Shown: piece after piece, positions 7,649-16,220 of the stretch
Layout of the letters: every line of letters begins with the position of its first letter
Numbering within the stretch: position 1 is the first letter of the stretch
DNA from: Hyphomicrobiales bacterium
GTDB lineage: Bacteria > Pseudomonadota > Alphaproteobacteria > Rhizobiales > Rhizobiaceae
NCBI GenBank assembly: GCA_900465665.1
Contig: UBJO01000034.1
Span: forward strand, 52,429 to 116,428
Direction: 5' to 3'
Length of the DNA: 64,000 nt
The notes under the pieces: generated by a model
The model's input: the letters and a program-made list of their open reading frames with translations, nothing else
What the model was told of the DNA's origin: nothing
Database searches by the model: none
Program-made: the position numbers and the translations under genes

Positions 7649-9137
7649 GCTCCTGGCGCGTAAGCCGGATGCCGTCGTCTGGCTGATCGCCGGGTATTTC
7701 TGCATCCAGTTTATTGTTCGTCTCCTGCAGCCGCACGGCCTGAGATTTGACGAGTCGCAACAGGCGTTCGTCTCGCAGTGGCTGACGCTCGGCTATGATT
7801 CGCAGCCGCCGCTCTATAACTGGCTGCAGTCGATCGTCGTCTGGTTCTTCGGCCTGTCGCTGGCAACTGTCTCCGCGACCAAGAACCTGGTGCTCTTTCT
7901 CGTCTACCTGACCTACTACAAGCTTGCCCGCGAGGTGCTCGAGGACAAGCTTTACGCTGTCATCGCGACGCTTTCGCTGCTGACCATTCCGCAGCTCTTC
8001 TGGGAAGCGCAGCGCGACCTTACGCATACCGTCATCCAGCTTCTGACGATCAACCTGTTTCTCTATGGCGTGATCAAGACGCTGAAGGCGCCGTCGCTCG
8101 GCTCCTATGCCTTCATGGGGCTGGCGCTTGGATTGGGGATGCTGTCGAAATACAATTTCACGCTCGTCGCAGTGGCCGCAATGCCCGCCGTATGGCTGCA
8201 CCCGCAAGGACGCGCGCGGATCATGGATCGGCGTTTCCTGCTGTCGATCGTGCTTGCTGTGCTGATCTTTCTACCGCACGGGCTCTGGCTGCTGCACAAT
8301 CTCGACATCGCCTCCGGGCGCACACTCGGGATCATGAAGCAGGAAGCACCAGACACGGCGTTCGCGAAGTTGGTGCAGGGGCCATTCAAGTTTCTGCGGC
8401 TTGTCTTGGTCATCATGGCGCCGACGGTCATCGTCTACGCGATCGTCTTCGGCCGCTCCTTCTGGAATAGCCTTCGCGCATCCTCCGAATGGACGCGGTT
8501 CTTCGGAGCACTGTTCGTTACGATCGCGCTTCTGGTGCTGGTTCTGGTCGTCACGATCGGCATGACCTCGCTGCGCGACCGATGGCTGTTGCCGTTCCTG
8601 TTCCTCATGCCGATCTATTTCTGCCTGAAGATGCAGGCCGCCGGCCATCGCGCGGACAGTCACTTCCGCCGCTTCATCGTCGTGCCGCTGGTTCTGATGA
8701 TCGTCATCCCGGCGGCGTTGCTCGCCAGGCCGAACCTGCCCACCTTGTTTGGTCGGTACGAGGCCTACAACGTGCCCTATAGCGGCTTTGCCAAACACAT
8801 TGCTGCTGAGGAGAGCAAGACGCCGGGTCTCATCGTGACCGACAGCTGGCTGCCGGCTGGCAATCTTCACTTGCAATGGCCGGATGTGCCACTGATGTCG
8901 CGGTTCTTCGACAATATGAAGATCGGCTACGAGTGGACGGCCGAGCGGCCGATCCTGCTTGTGTGGATCACCAAGGATAGCGGAGAGGCACTGCCGCCGC
9001 TGCTGGCTGAATGGATCACCCAGAACCTCGGCGAACAATATAGCGCGGTAGACGTGAAGAGCACCTCCGTCCCCTATCACCGGGGGCGGCCGGAGGATCA
9101 GGTCGGGTTCAGCTACGTCTGGATCTATCCGAAGTAA
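7641..9137 (+). CDS. GT39/ArnT-like glycosyltransferase (RgtA-D-like candidate)
   Basis: This 498-residue inner-membrane protein has about ten hydrophobic helices and a C-terminal periplasmic part. The first periplasmic loop carries the acidic pair in GLRFDESQQAF, which in PMT/ArnT enzymes binds the lipid-linked donor. Such enzymes move a sugar from polyprenyl phosphate onto lipid A, core or protein outside the membrane. Its 8-nt overlap with the GT2 gene suggests the GT2 product is its donor. In rhizobia this family includes the RgtA-D galacturonosyltransferases. Which one, if any, cannot be decided here. Confidence 0.8.
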   Translation: MHKLLARKPDAVVWLIAGYFCIQFIVRLLQPHGLRFDESQQAFVSQWLTLGYDSQPPLYNWLQSIVVWFFGLSLATVSATKNLVLFLVYLTYYKLAREVLEDKLYAVIATLSLLTIPQLFWEAQRDLTHTVIQLLTINLFLYGVIKTLKAPSLGSYAFMGLALGLGMLSKYNFTLVAVAAMPAVWLHPQGRARIMDRRFLLSIVLAVLIFLPHGLWLLHNLDIASGRTLGIMKQEAPDTAFAKLVQGPFKFLRLVLVIMAPTVIVYAIVFGRSFWNSLRASSEWTRFFGALFVTIALLVLVLVVTIGMTSLRDRWLLPFLFLMPIYFCLKMQAAGHRADSHFRRFIVVPLVLMIVIPAALLARPNLPTLFGRYEAYNVPYSGFAKHIAAEESKTPGLIVTDSWLPAGNLHLQWPDVPLMSRFFDNMKIGYEWTAERPILLVWITKDSGEALPPLLAEWITQNLGEQYSAVDVKSTSVPYHRGRPEDQVGFSYVWIYPK

Positions 9138-9144
9138 GCCGGCC

Positions 9145-10512
9145 TCAAGCCTTCAGCTCTTTCCACGCCGCATCCAGCGCAAGCTTGGTTATACGTCCCA
9201 TCTCGTCGACTTCCTCGTGGCTGATGACGAGCGGCGGCGATGCCAGCATGCGGTCGCCGGTGGCGCGCAGGATGAGGCCGTGGGCGAGCGCGTGATTGCG
9301 GACAAGCGTGCCGACGGCATCGGGCTTTTCGTAGCGGGTGCGGGTTGTCTTGTCGGCGGCAAGCTGCAGCGCGGCCATCAGGCCGACGCTCTGGACCTGA
9401 CCGACGAGGTCGTGATCGCCGAGCGCGCCCCAGACCTTGGCAAAGTACGGGCCGATATCGTCGCGGACGCGCTCCACCAGCTTTTCATCCTCGATGATCC
9501 TGAGGTTCTCCAAAGCGGCGGCGGCGCAGACGGGGTGGCCGGAGTAAGTGAAGCCGTGGTTGAAATCGCCGACCTCGTTGATCAGGACATCGGCGACGCG
9601 GTCGCTGACCAGCACGCCGCCGATCGGCAGATAACCTGACGAGAGGCCCTTGGCGATCGGTGCCAAATCCGGCTCGACGCCGAAATATTGGTGACCGAAC
9701 CATTCGCCGAGACGGCCGAAGCCGCAGATCACCTCGTCGGCAACGAGCAGGATGTTGCGCGCCTTGCAGATGCGGGCGATCTCGGGCCAGTAGGTTTCCG
9801 GCGGGATGATCACGCCGCCCGCACCCTGCACCGGCTCGGCCACGAAGGCGGCGACGTTATCCTCGCCGAGCTCATCGATCTTCGTTTCGAGTTCACGCGC
9901 AACCTTGAGGCCGAATTCGGCCGGAGAGAGATCGCCGCCCTCGCCATACCAATAGGGCTGGCCGATATGGACGATGCCCTCGATCGGCAGGTGGCCCTGC
10001 TCGTGCATGTATTTCATGCCGCCGAGGCTGGCGCCGGCGACGGTCGAGCCGTGATAGCCATTCTTGCGGGAGATGACGATCTTCTTAGACGGCTGGCCTA
10101 CGGCGCTCCAGTAGACACGGGCCATCCGAAACCATGTGTCGTTGGCCTCGGAACCGGAACCGGTGAAAAAGACGTGGTTGAAACGCGGGCCGGCATGGGC
10201 CGTGACCTTTTCGGCAAGCAATGTCGTCGGCGTCGTCGTGGTGCCGAAGAAGGTGTTGTAGTAGGGCAGCTCGTTCATCTGCCGCGCCACCGCCTCGGTG
10301 ATCTCGTTGCGGCCATAGCCGACATTGACGCACCAGAGGCCGGCAAAACCATCGAGATATTTGCGGCCGTGATTGTCCCAGACGTGCACGCCCTCGCCGC
10401 GCTGGATGATGCGGGTGCCGTCCGCATTCAGCTTCTTCATATCGGAGAACGGATGCAGATGATGAGCGGCATCGATGGCGGCGAGATTGGAGCGCGCGTA
10501 AGTATCAGACAT
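9145..10512 (-). CDS. Class III omega-aminotransferase (putrescine/beta-alanine:pyruvate type)
   Basis: This 455-residue PLP enzyme of the SpuC-like group has GLWCVNVGYGR near the N-terminus, FFTGSGSEANDT (phosphate contact), DEVICGFGR and the PLP lysine in PIAKGLSSGYLP. It typically transfers the terminal amine of putrescine, other omega-amino compounds or amino-alkanoates to pyruvate. It is divergent from a glutamine-synthetase-like gene, the pairing seen in polyamine catabolism clusters, which is the basis for the substrate guess. It is convergent with the GT39 gene, separated by 7 nt. Confidence 0.85.
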   Translation of the reverse strand: MSDTYARSNLAAIDAAHHLHPFSDMKKLNADGTRIIQRGEGVHVWDNHGRKYLDGFAGLWCVNVGYGRNEITEAVARQMNELPYYNTFFGTTTTPTTLLAEKVTAHAGPRFNHVFFTGSGSEANDTWFRMARVYWSAVGQPSKKIVISRKNGYHGSTVAGASLGGMKYMHEQGHLPIEGIVHIGQPYWYGEGGDLSPAEFGLKVARELETKIDELGEDNVAAFVAEPVQGAGGVIIPPETYWPEIARICKARNILLVADEVICGFGRLGEWFGHQYFGVEPDLAPIAKGLSSGYLPIGGVLVSDRVADVLINEVGDFNHGFTYSGHPVCAAAALENLRIIEDEKLVERVRDDIGPYFAKVWGALGDHDLVGQVQSVGLMAALQLAADKTTRTRYEKPDAVGTLVRNHALAHGLILRATGDRMLASPPLVISHEEVDEMGRITKLALDAAWKELKA

Positions 10513-10595
10513 GATTTGCTAAACACCCTCGGATATTGAAAGCCTCTTCCCAATGAGTTACGACCTTGGCCTTGTCCGAGGGGATTTTCAAGATC

Positions 10596-11948
10596 ATGGC
10601 GAGCGACAACATGCACGGCAAAGCTGCGGATGGCGATCCGCGCATCGAAATCCTGCTGGTTGGCATGAATGGCGACCTGCGCGGCAAGCAGATCCCGCTG
10701 GACGCGCAGAAGAAGGTGTGGGCCGGCGAGGTCCGCCTTCCCTCCTCCACGCAGTCGCTGGATATCTGGGGCGACGACAATGATGATATCACTGGGCTGT
10801 CGCTCTCCGTCGGCGATCCCGATGGCCAGTGCATTCCCGACAAGCGCAGCCTGACGCCGATGCCTTGGGCGCCCGAGGGCTCCGTACAGGTGCTCGCCAC
10901 CATGCATGAGTTCGACGGCACGCCGAGCTTCATGGACCCGCGCGCCATCCTGCAATCGGTACTCGACCGCTATGCCGAGCGAGGGCTGACGCCAGTTGTC
11001 GCCACGGAGCTCGAGTTCTACGTGGTGGCGCCCAACTGGCGCGAGAGCGGCCGGCCGATGCCGCCGGCAAGCCTGACCTACAAGGGCGATCCGAACGGCT
11101 TCCAGCTCTACGACATGAATGCAGTCGATGCGCTCGACGACTATCTCCAGACAGTGCGCGCTTATGCGAAGGCGCAGGGGCTGCCAGCGGATGCGACGAC
11201 GGCGGAATTCGGCCCTGGCCAGTTCGAGATCAATCTGCTGCACCGCGCCGACGCGCTGGCTGCCGCTGACGACTGCATTTACCTGAAGCGGATCGTGGAA
11301 CAGGCAGCGCGCAAGCACGGGCTGAAGTCCACCTGCATGGCCAAGCCCTATTCGGATCACGCCGGCTCCGGCCTGCATGTGCATGCCAGCATCATCGACA
11401 GCGAGGGCCGCAACATCCTCGATGCCAAGGGTGGCGAGGCGACGAAGCTGAAATCGATCTGCGCCGGGATGCTGCAAAGCATGCGCGATGCGCAGCTGGT
11501 GTTCGCGCCGTTCGCCAATTCCTACCGCCGCTTCCAGCCGGGTTCCTTCGCACCGGTCGATCTCACCTGGGGCTACGGGCATCGCGGCACGGCGATCCGC
11601 ATCCCCGACAAGAACGGCCCGGCCGCCCGCATCGAACACCGCGTTGCCGGTGCCGACGCCAACCCCTATCTGCTGCTCGCGGCCATCCTGGGCGGCATGC
11701 TGCTTGGGCTCGACAACGAGCTTGATCCCGGCGAGGAGACAACGCCGTCGCATATGCCAGAGAATACGACCAAGCTGACGCATGACTTCCTGACGGCAGT
11801 CGAGACCTTCAGGGCGTCGCCGTTCATCGCGGATGTCTTCGGCGAGGCCTACCAGAAGCTTTATGGCGACACGAAGCGGAAGGAGGCAATCACGCATCTC
11901 CGGACCGTGTCCGACTTCGACTGCCGCACCTATCTGCCGCGGCTTTAG
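10596..11948 (+). CDS. Glutamine synthetase family protein (gamma-glutamylpolyamine synthetase-like)
   Basis: This protein has about 449 residues from ATG 10596; a TTG at 10566 is the alternative. The catalytic domain has ATELEFYV, GPGQFEINL, GSGLHVHASI, NSYRRF and RIEHRVAGADANPYL, the metal, glutamate and ATP sites of the fold. The adenylylation-site motif of true GlnA enzymes is not seen. This fits the PuuA/GlnA3 branch, which ligates glutamate to amines such as putrescine. It is divergent from the omega-aminotransferase and its stop overlaps the convergent lipid kinase gene by 4 nt. Confidence 0.8.
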   Translation: MASDNMHGKAADGDPRIEILLVGMNGDLRGKQIPLDAQKKVWAGEVRLPSSTQSLDIWGDDNDDITGLSLSVGDPDGQCIPDKRSLTPMPWAPEGSVQVLATMHEFDGTPSFMDPRAILQSVLDRYAERGLTPVVATELEFYVVAPNWRESGRPMPPASLTYKGDPNGFQLYDMNAVDALDDYLQTVRAYAKAQGLPADATTAEFGPGQFEINLLHRADALAAADDCIYLKRIVEQAARKHGLKSTCMAKPYSDHAGSGLHVHASIIDSEGRNILDAKGGEATKLKSICAGMLQSMRDAQLVFAPFANSYRRFQPGSFAPVDLTWGYGHRGTAIRIPDKNGPAARIEHRVAGADANPYLLLAAILGGMLLGLDNELDPGEETTPSHMPENTTKLTHDFLTAVETFRASPFIADVFGEAYQKLYGDTKRKEAITHLRTVSDFDCRTYLPRL

Positions 11949-12889
11949 GACGTCGGCTCCCGGCGTTCGGCCTCATCGACCTGAGCGGCGAGCCCCTGCC
12001 GGACAAGAACCTTGAGTTCGCCGGGGTGCAGCTTCAGCGCCACGTCGCGGGCGAGCGGCAGGAGTTCGCCGTCCATGACGCAATTGGCCTTGGAGTGCAC
12101 CTTCGGGAAGTGCAGATGCACTTCGGCCGGGTGCATGATCATCACGTCGGCGTTCTCCCTCACCTTGCCGCGCAGGAGATCGATGGCGAGCCGCGCTACG
12201 CCCCATGGCTTCAAGGGCTTGGCGGTGTAGAAGCCGAGCTCGCCCGATGTCAGCGTATCGGCGTAAAGCAGCGCGTTTTCGCCGAAGGGGTTGTTCGATA
12301 CCGACACGGCCGACACCTTGCGGCGCTCCTTGATGCCGATCGCCTCGAACTCGACCTCGAATTCTGGCGGGTTGAGCACAACACCGAAGGCCGCGCGGGT
12401 GCTGGCGCGCATTTTTCCGAGCCGGGACCGATAGCTGTAGGAATTGCGATAGCGGACCATGCGTGCATGCAGCCCGGCCGAGAACTGGTGAATGAAAGGG
12501 CGGTCGTTGGCGCTGGCGATATCGACATGATCGACCTCGCCCGATGCCAGAACATCCAGCGCCTGCCAGATATCGAGCGGAATGCGCAACGATCGCGCAA
12601 ACAGGTTCATCGTTCCGGCCGGGATGACGCCCAGCGCTACTCCGTTCTTCCAAGCGATGGAGGATGCGGCCGAAATGGTGCCGTCGCCACCGCCGGCGAC
12701 GATTCCTTCGATATCGTCACGGCGTGCGGCACGTTCCATCGCCGGAACAATCTCCTTGCCGGGAAAGACCACCGCCTCGAAATCATGGCCGGCTTCGCGG
12801 AACACCCGTTCCGCATGCTTCTCGTACGCCTCCATGTCGGTCGTGCGAAAGGTGCCGCCATCGCGGTTGAAAAAACCTATAAGCTTCAT
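11945..12889 (-). CDS. YegS/BmrU-type diacylglycerol kinase family protein
   Basis: This is a 314-residue lipid kinase fold. The nucleotide-binding GGGDGT lies about 65 residues in, with GVIPAGTMNLFAR downstream, the conserved GTxNdfAr block of the family. Members phosphorylate diacylglycerol, sphingoid bases or related lipids at the inner membrane face. ATG 12889 (AGGAA 4 nt upstream, straight into MKLIGFFNRDGG) is preferred over ATG 12907. Its substrate is unknown. The 280-nt gap to the MFS gene holds no recognised element. Confidence 0.8.
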   Translation of the reverse strand: MKLIGFFNRDGGTFRTTDMEAYEKHAERVFREAGHDFEAVVFPGKEIVPAMERAARRDDIEGIVAGGGDGTISAASSIAWKNGVALGVIPAGTMNLFARSLRIPLDIWQALDVLASGEVDHVDIASANDRPFIHQFSAGLHARMVRYRNSYSYRSRLGKMRASTRAAFGVVLNPPEFEVEFEAIGIKERRKVSAVSVSNNPFGENALLYADTLTSGELGFYTAKPLKPWGVARLAIDLLRGKVRENADVMIMHPAEVHLHFPKVHSKANCVMDGELLPLARDVALKLHPGELKVLVRQGLAAQVDEAERREPTS

Positions 12890-13187
12890 CGAGTTCCTGT
12901 TGTCCATCCGCTCATGCGCTGGTTAGACATGGTTGCTCAGCGTGCAAATTCAAGCAGATGGCCTGCCAAATGACACCGCAGCGCGCGGGTGGAACCGTTA
13001 CGCCGCTCACGTATGCGCCTGGCGGGATGCTGCGCTGCATAAAACGCACATGACGCCTCCCGACAAATCGTAAATTAATACCGTGTTGGAGCAGGCGCTC
13101 CATCTCCCTCATTTTCCGCTTGTCCGTCCGGCAGTGACATTCATTGCGCGACTGTTCCAAGCCATTGCATGCCGAAGGAGCTCGCGC

Positions 13188-14405
13188 TTGAGCCAGGTCG
13201 CCGTAAACGATTCCATCGCCGACATCCCCGTCTCCGAGGCGCCCTCGCCCATGGCGGTAGCGCTCGTGCAGCTGGCGCTTGCATGTGGCGGCTTCGGGAT
13301 CGGCACCGGCGAGTTCGCGATCATGGGCCTGCTTCCCAATGTCGCCGGCACGTTTTCCGTTACCATCCCGCAGGCAGGTTATGTCATCAGCGCCTATGCG
13401 CTGGGCGTCGTCATCGGCGCTCCCGTGATTGCCGTGCTAGCCGCCAAGATGGCCCGCCGCTCGCTTCTTCTGCTGCTGATGGGGATCTTCGCCGTCGGCA
13501 ATATCCTGAGCGCCATGGCTCCCTCGTTCGAGAGCTTCACCGTGCTGCGCTTTATCACCGGCCTGCCGCACGGCGCCTATTTCGGCGTGGCCGCGATCGT
13601 CGCCGCATCGATGGTGCCGGTGCACAAGCGCGCCCGCGCCGTTGGCCGCGTCATGCTGGGCCTGACGATCGCCACGTTGCTCGGCACCCCGCTCGCCACC
13701 TTCTTCGGCCAGTCGCTCGACTGGCGCGTCGCGTTCACCGCCGTCGGCGTGATCGGCCTCGTGACCATGGCGCTGATCTGGTACTACGTGCCGCGTGATG
13801 AAGTGTCCGAGGGTGCGAGCTTCATGCGCGAACTCGGCGCCTTCAAGCGGCCGCAGGTGCTGCTGACGCTCGCCATCGCGGCCGTCGGCTACGGCGGCAT
13901 GTTCGCGATGTTCAGCTATATCGCCGACACGACCACCGGCGTCGCCATGCTGCAGCCCGGCATGGTCGCCGTGATGATGGTGCTGTTCGGTGTCGGCATG
14001 AACGCGGGGAATGTCGTCGGCTCCTGGCTCGCCGACAAGTCGATCATGGGCACGATCGGAGGCTCGCTGGTCTTCAACATCATCGTGCTGACGCTGTTTT
14101 CGCTGACCGCCTCCAGCCCCTTCATGCTCGGCCTCTGCGTCTTCCTGATCGGTTGCGGCTTTGCCGCCGGTCCGGCGCTGCAGACCCGCCTGATGGATGT
14201 CGCCGCAGACGCGCAGACGCTGGCGGCCGCCTCCAACCACTCCGCCTTCAACATCGCCAACGCGCTCGGCGCGTGGCTCGGCGGCCTCGTCATCGCCTGG
14301 GGCTATGGCTCGGCTTCGACGGGTTATGTCGGCGCGATCCTGTCTGCGCTCGGCATCGTCGTCTTCGCGGCTTCGCTACGCCTCGATCGCCGCAGCCGCG
14401 GCTGA
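13188..14405 (+). CDS. MFS transporter (AraJ-like drug/sugar efflux)
   Basis: This 405-residue protein has 12 predicted membrane helices and the DHA1-type early motif GGFGIGTGEFAIMGLLPNVA. Members export sugars or drugs by proton antiport. TTG 13188 was chosen because AAGGAG lies 7 nt upstream and it leaves a normal short N-terminus. A GTG at 13083 would add 35 residues without homology-like features. Its 3' end overlaps the convergent HxlR gene by 30 nt. Confidence 0.8.
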   Translation: MSQVAVNDSIADIPVSEAPSPMAVALVQLALACGGFGIGTGEFAIMGLLPNVAGTFSVTIPQAGYVISAYALGVVIGAPVIAVLAAKMARRSLLLLLMGIFAVGNILSAMAPSFESFTVLRFITGLPHGAYFGVAAIVAASMVPVHKRARAVGRVMLGLTIATLLGTPLATFFGQSLDWRVAFTAVGVIGLVTMALIWYYVPRDEVSEGASFMRELGAFKRPQVLLTLAIAAVGYGGMFAMFSYIADTTTGVAMLQPGMVAVMMVLFGVGMNAGNVVGSWLADKSIMGTIGGSLVFNIIVLTLFSLTASSPFMLGLCVFLIGCGFAAGPALQTRLMDVAADAQTLAAASNHSAFNIANALGAWLGGLVIAWGYGSASTGYVGAILSALGIVVFAASLRLDRRSRG

Positions 14406-14783
14406 CCCTTCACAGGCCGCCACATCCCTGAGGTGGCGGCCGCTGGGGCGGCAGGATATGTTTTCCTCGCCCCAAGCGGCCAAGGCCGCGATGACAGGCT
14501 TCAATGTCCTGCCGAGCGGTGTCAGCGCGTAATCCACGCGCGGCGGCACGACGGGAAATACCGTGCGCGACACCAGACCGCATTCCTCCAGTTCCCGAAG
14601 CTGCTTGGTCAGCATCCGCTGCGTGACCGATGGAAGCTTGCGGCGCAGCTCGTTGAAGCGCAGCGTGCCTTCCATCAGGTGAAAGAGGATCACGCCCTTC
14701 CACTTGCCATCCAGAAAACTCAACGTCGCCTCGACCGGGCATCCGGGGAAATTCTCGGTCAGCTTGTCTCTCGGCAACGACAT
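14376..14783 (-). CDS. HxlR family transcriptional regulator
   Basis: This 135-residue winged-helix protein has the HxlR hallmarks: CPVEATLSFLDGKWK with the conserved redox-sensitive Cys near residue 15, then LRFNELRRKLPSVTQRML (recognition helix) and the wing ending DYALTPLGR. Such regulators sense aldehydes, quinones or thiol stress and usually repress a divergent oxidoreductase gene. Here a quinone-reductase-like dehydrogenase is divergent, with a palindromic site between them. The 3' end overlaps the MFS gene tail-to-tail. Confidence 0.88.
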   Translation of the reverse strand: MSLPRDKLTENFPGCPVEATLSFLDGKWKGVILFHLMEGTLRFNELRRKLPSVTQRMLTKQLRELEECGLVSRTVFPVVPPRVDYALTPLGRTLKPVIAALAAWGEENISCRPSGRHLRDVAACEGSAAAAAIEA

Positions 14784-14801
14784 TTGACGGTATCCTTTCG
14801 G

Positions 14802-14812
14802 GTACTACGTAC
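14802..14812. promoter_or_regulatory. Candidate HxlR operator GTAC-N3-GTAC
   Basis: Two GTAC half-sites spaced by TAC lie between the divergent HxlR regulator and the dehydrogenase. Binding sites of HxlR-family regulators such as HypR and YodB are short palindromes of this kind. A site here could repress both genes. Confidence 0.45.
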
Positions 14813-14886
14813 AGAATTTGTGCATTCTTGCGCACTCCCAACGTAAGACGCATCTAGCACCCGTGCAACAAACACAGGAGTTTTTC

Positions 14887-15900
14887 ATGCGCGCCGTCGC
14901 CTATACCGCCCCGCAGCCCATTTCCGCCGAGACGTCGCTGATCGATGTCGACCTGCCGATGCCCGAGGCTACCGGCCATGATCTCCTGGTCGAGATCAAA
15001 GCCGTCTCGGTCAATCCCGTCGACACCAAGATCCGCGCCGGCGTGGCGCCAGCAGAGGGCGAGTTCAAGGTGCTCGGCTGGGACGCGGCCGGTATCGTCA
15101 AGGCGGTCGGTCCTGATGTGACGCTTTTCAAGGTCGGTGACGAGGTGGCATATGCGGGCGCGATCAACCGCCCCGGCTCCAACGCTGAATTCCATCTGGT
15201 CGATGAGCGCATCGTCGGCCGCAAGCCCGCAAGCCTCGATTTCGCGGCCGCCGCTGCCCTGCCGCTGACCTCGATCACCGCCTATGAGGCGCTGTTCGAC
15301 CGCCTGAAGGTGCAGGATGCGGTACCGGGTGCCGCCAACGCCATCCTCATCATCGGCGGCGCCGGTGGCGTCGGCTCGATCGCCATCCAGATCGCCCGTG
15401 CCTTGACCGACCTCACCGTGATCGCGACCGCCTCGCGGCCGGAAACGCAGGCCTGGGTGAAGGAACTCGGCGCCCATCATGTGATCGACCATTCGAAGCC
15501 GATCGCTGCGCAGGTGGCTGAGCTTGGCATTGGCGCTCCGGCCTTCGTGTTTTCCACGACGAACACCAGCGACCACCTGCAGGATATCGTCGAGGCCATC
15601 GCGCCGCAGGGTCGCTTTGCGCTCATCGATGATCCGAAGACGCTCGACATCGTGCCTTTCAAGCGCAAGGCCATCTCGATCCATTGGGAGCTGATGTTCA
15701 CGCGCCCGCTCTTTAACACCGCAGACATGATCGAACAGCACAAGCTCCTGAACAAGATCGCCGGCCTGGTCGATGCCGGCACCATCCGCACGACGCTGAA
15801 CGAGACGCTCGGCGTGATCAATGCGGCCAACCTGAAGACGGCGCATGCGATGATCGAGAGCGGGAAGACCAAGGGAAAGCTCGTGCTCGCGGGCTTCTGA
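14887..15900 (+). CDS. Zinc-type alcohol dehydrogenase-like / quinone oxidoreductase (MDR family)
   Basis: This 337-residue medium-chain dehydrogenase has an N-terminal GroES-like domain (VNPVDTKIRAG), a Rossmann domain with IGGAGGVGSIAIQ (NADPH) and a C-terminal helix. The zinc-ligand pattern of classical alcohol dehydrogenases is absent, pointing to a zinc-independent NADPH:quinone or enone reductase (ZDH/YogA-like). ATG 14887 has AGGAG 6 nt upstream. It is probably induced through the divergent HxlR regulator when electrophiles or quinones accumulate. Confidence 0.85.
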   Translation: MRAVAYTAPQPISAETSLIDVDLPMPEATGHDLLVEIKAVSVNPVDTKIRAGVAPAEGEFKVLGWDAAGIVKAVGPDVTLFKVGDEVAYAGAINRPGSNAEFHLVDERIVGRKPASLDFAAAAALPLTSITAYEALFDRLKVQDAVPGAANAILIIGGAGGVGSIAIQIARALTDLTVIATASRPETQAWVKELGAHHVIDHSKPIAAQVAELGIGAPAFVFSTTNTSDHLQDIVEAIAPQGRFALIDDPKTLDIVPFKRKAISIHWELMFTRPLFNTADMIEQHKLLNKIAGLVDAGTIRTTLNETLGVINAANLKTAHAMIESGKTKGKLVLAGF

Positions 15901-15969
15901 TGGCTGCCCGCTTGTCCTGTTGGATGAGCATTTCGGCATAAAGAAGCGACTCATTCATCACGCCCACGA

Positions 15970-15998
15970 AGAAAGCCGCGCGACCTGCGCGGCTTTCT
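15970..15998 (+). terminator. Intrinsic terminator-like stem-loop
   Basis: GAAAGCCGCGC and GCGCGGCTTTC form a perfect 11-bp stem around GACCT, about 70 nt after the dehydrogenase gene. The A/T ends of the stem give short A and T runs on both strands. Confidence 0.7.
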
Positions 15999-16060
15999 CG
16001 CCGCAACCACCTACCCCGCTTGACTTTTTCAGCGTTTGGGACCACCTACAGCATCACGCA

Positions 16061-16076
16061 CGGAACGCCCGTTCCG
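16061..16076. promoter_or_regulatory. Palindrome CGGAACG-CC-CGTTCCG upstream of mgtE
   Basis: This is a 7-bp perfect inverted repeat with a 2-nt centre, about 40 nt downstream of a -35-like TTGACT at 16020. It could be an operator near the mgtE promoter or a tetraloop hairpin early in the leader. Confidence 0.35.
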
Positions 16077-16171
16077 AGCGGATATCAATGGAGCCATCTC
16101 ACGATGCCAAGCGACAGTAGTAGTCGATTGCCTTTGCCGTACGCGGCCTTCGTGCGCTGACCGATATCGAT

Positions 16172-16217
16172 CGGGCTCGCCCGTCGGACGCTGCGGCGGA
16201 TCGACGGAAAGGCGAGC
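16172..16217 (+). promoter_or_regulatory. mgtE 5' leader with a Shine-Dalgarno-sequestering hairpin and an alternative fold
   Basis: GCTCGCC (16175-16181) is complementary to GGCGAGC (16211-16217), which lies 3 nt before the mgtE start and overlaps the ribosome-binding region. An inner CGTCG/CGACG helix extends the stem. A competing hairpin CGGG-CTCG-CCCG (16172-16183) uses the same left arm. The layout suggests on/off control of translation, possibly by Mg2+. I do not recognise a described riboswitch class. Confidence 0.35.
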
Positions 16218-16220
16218 TAT

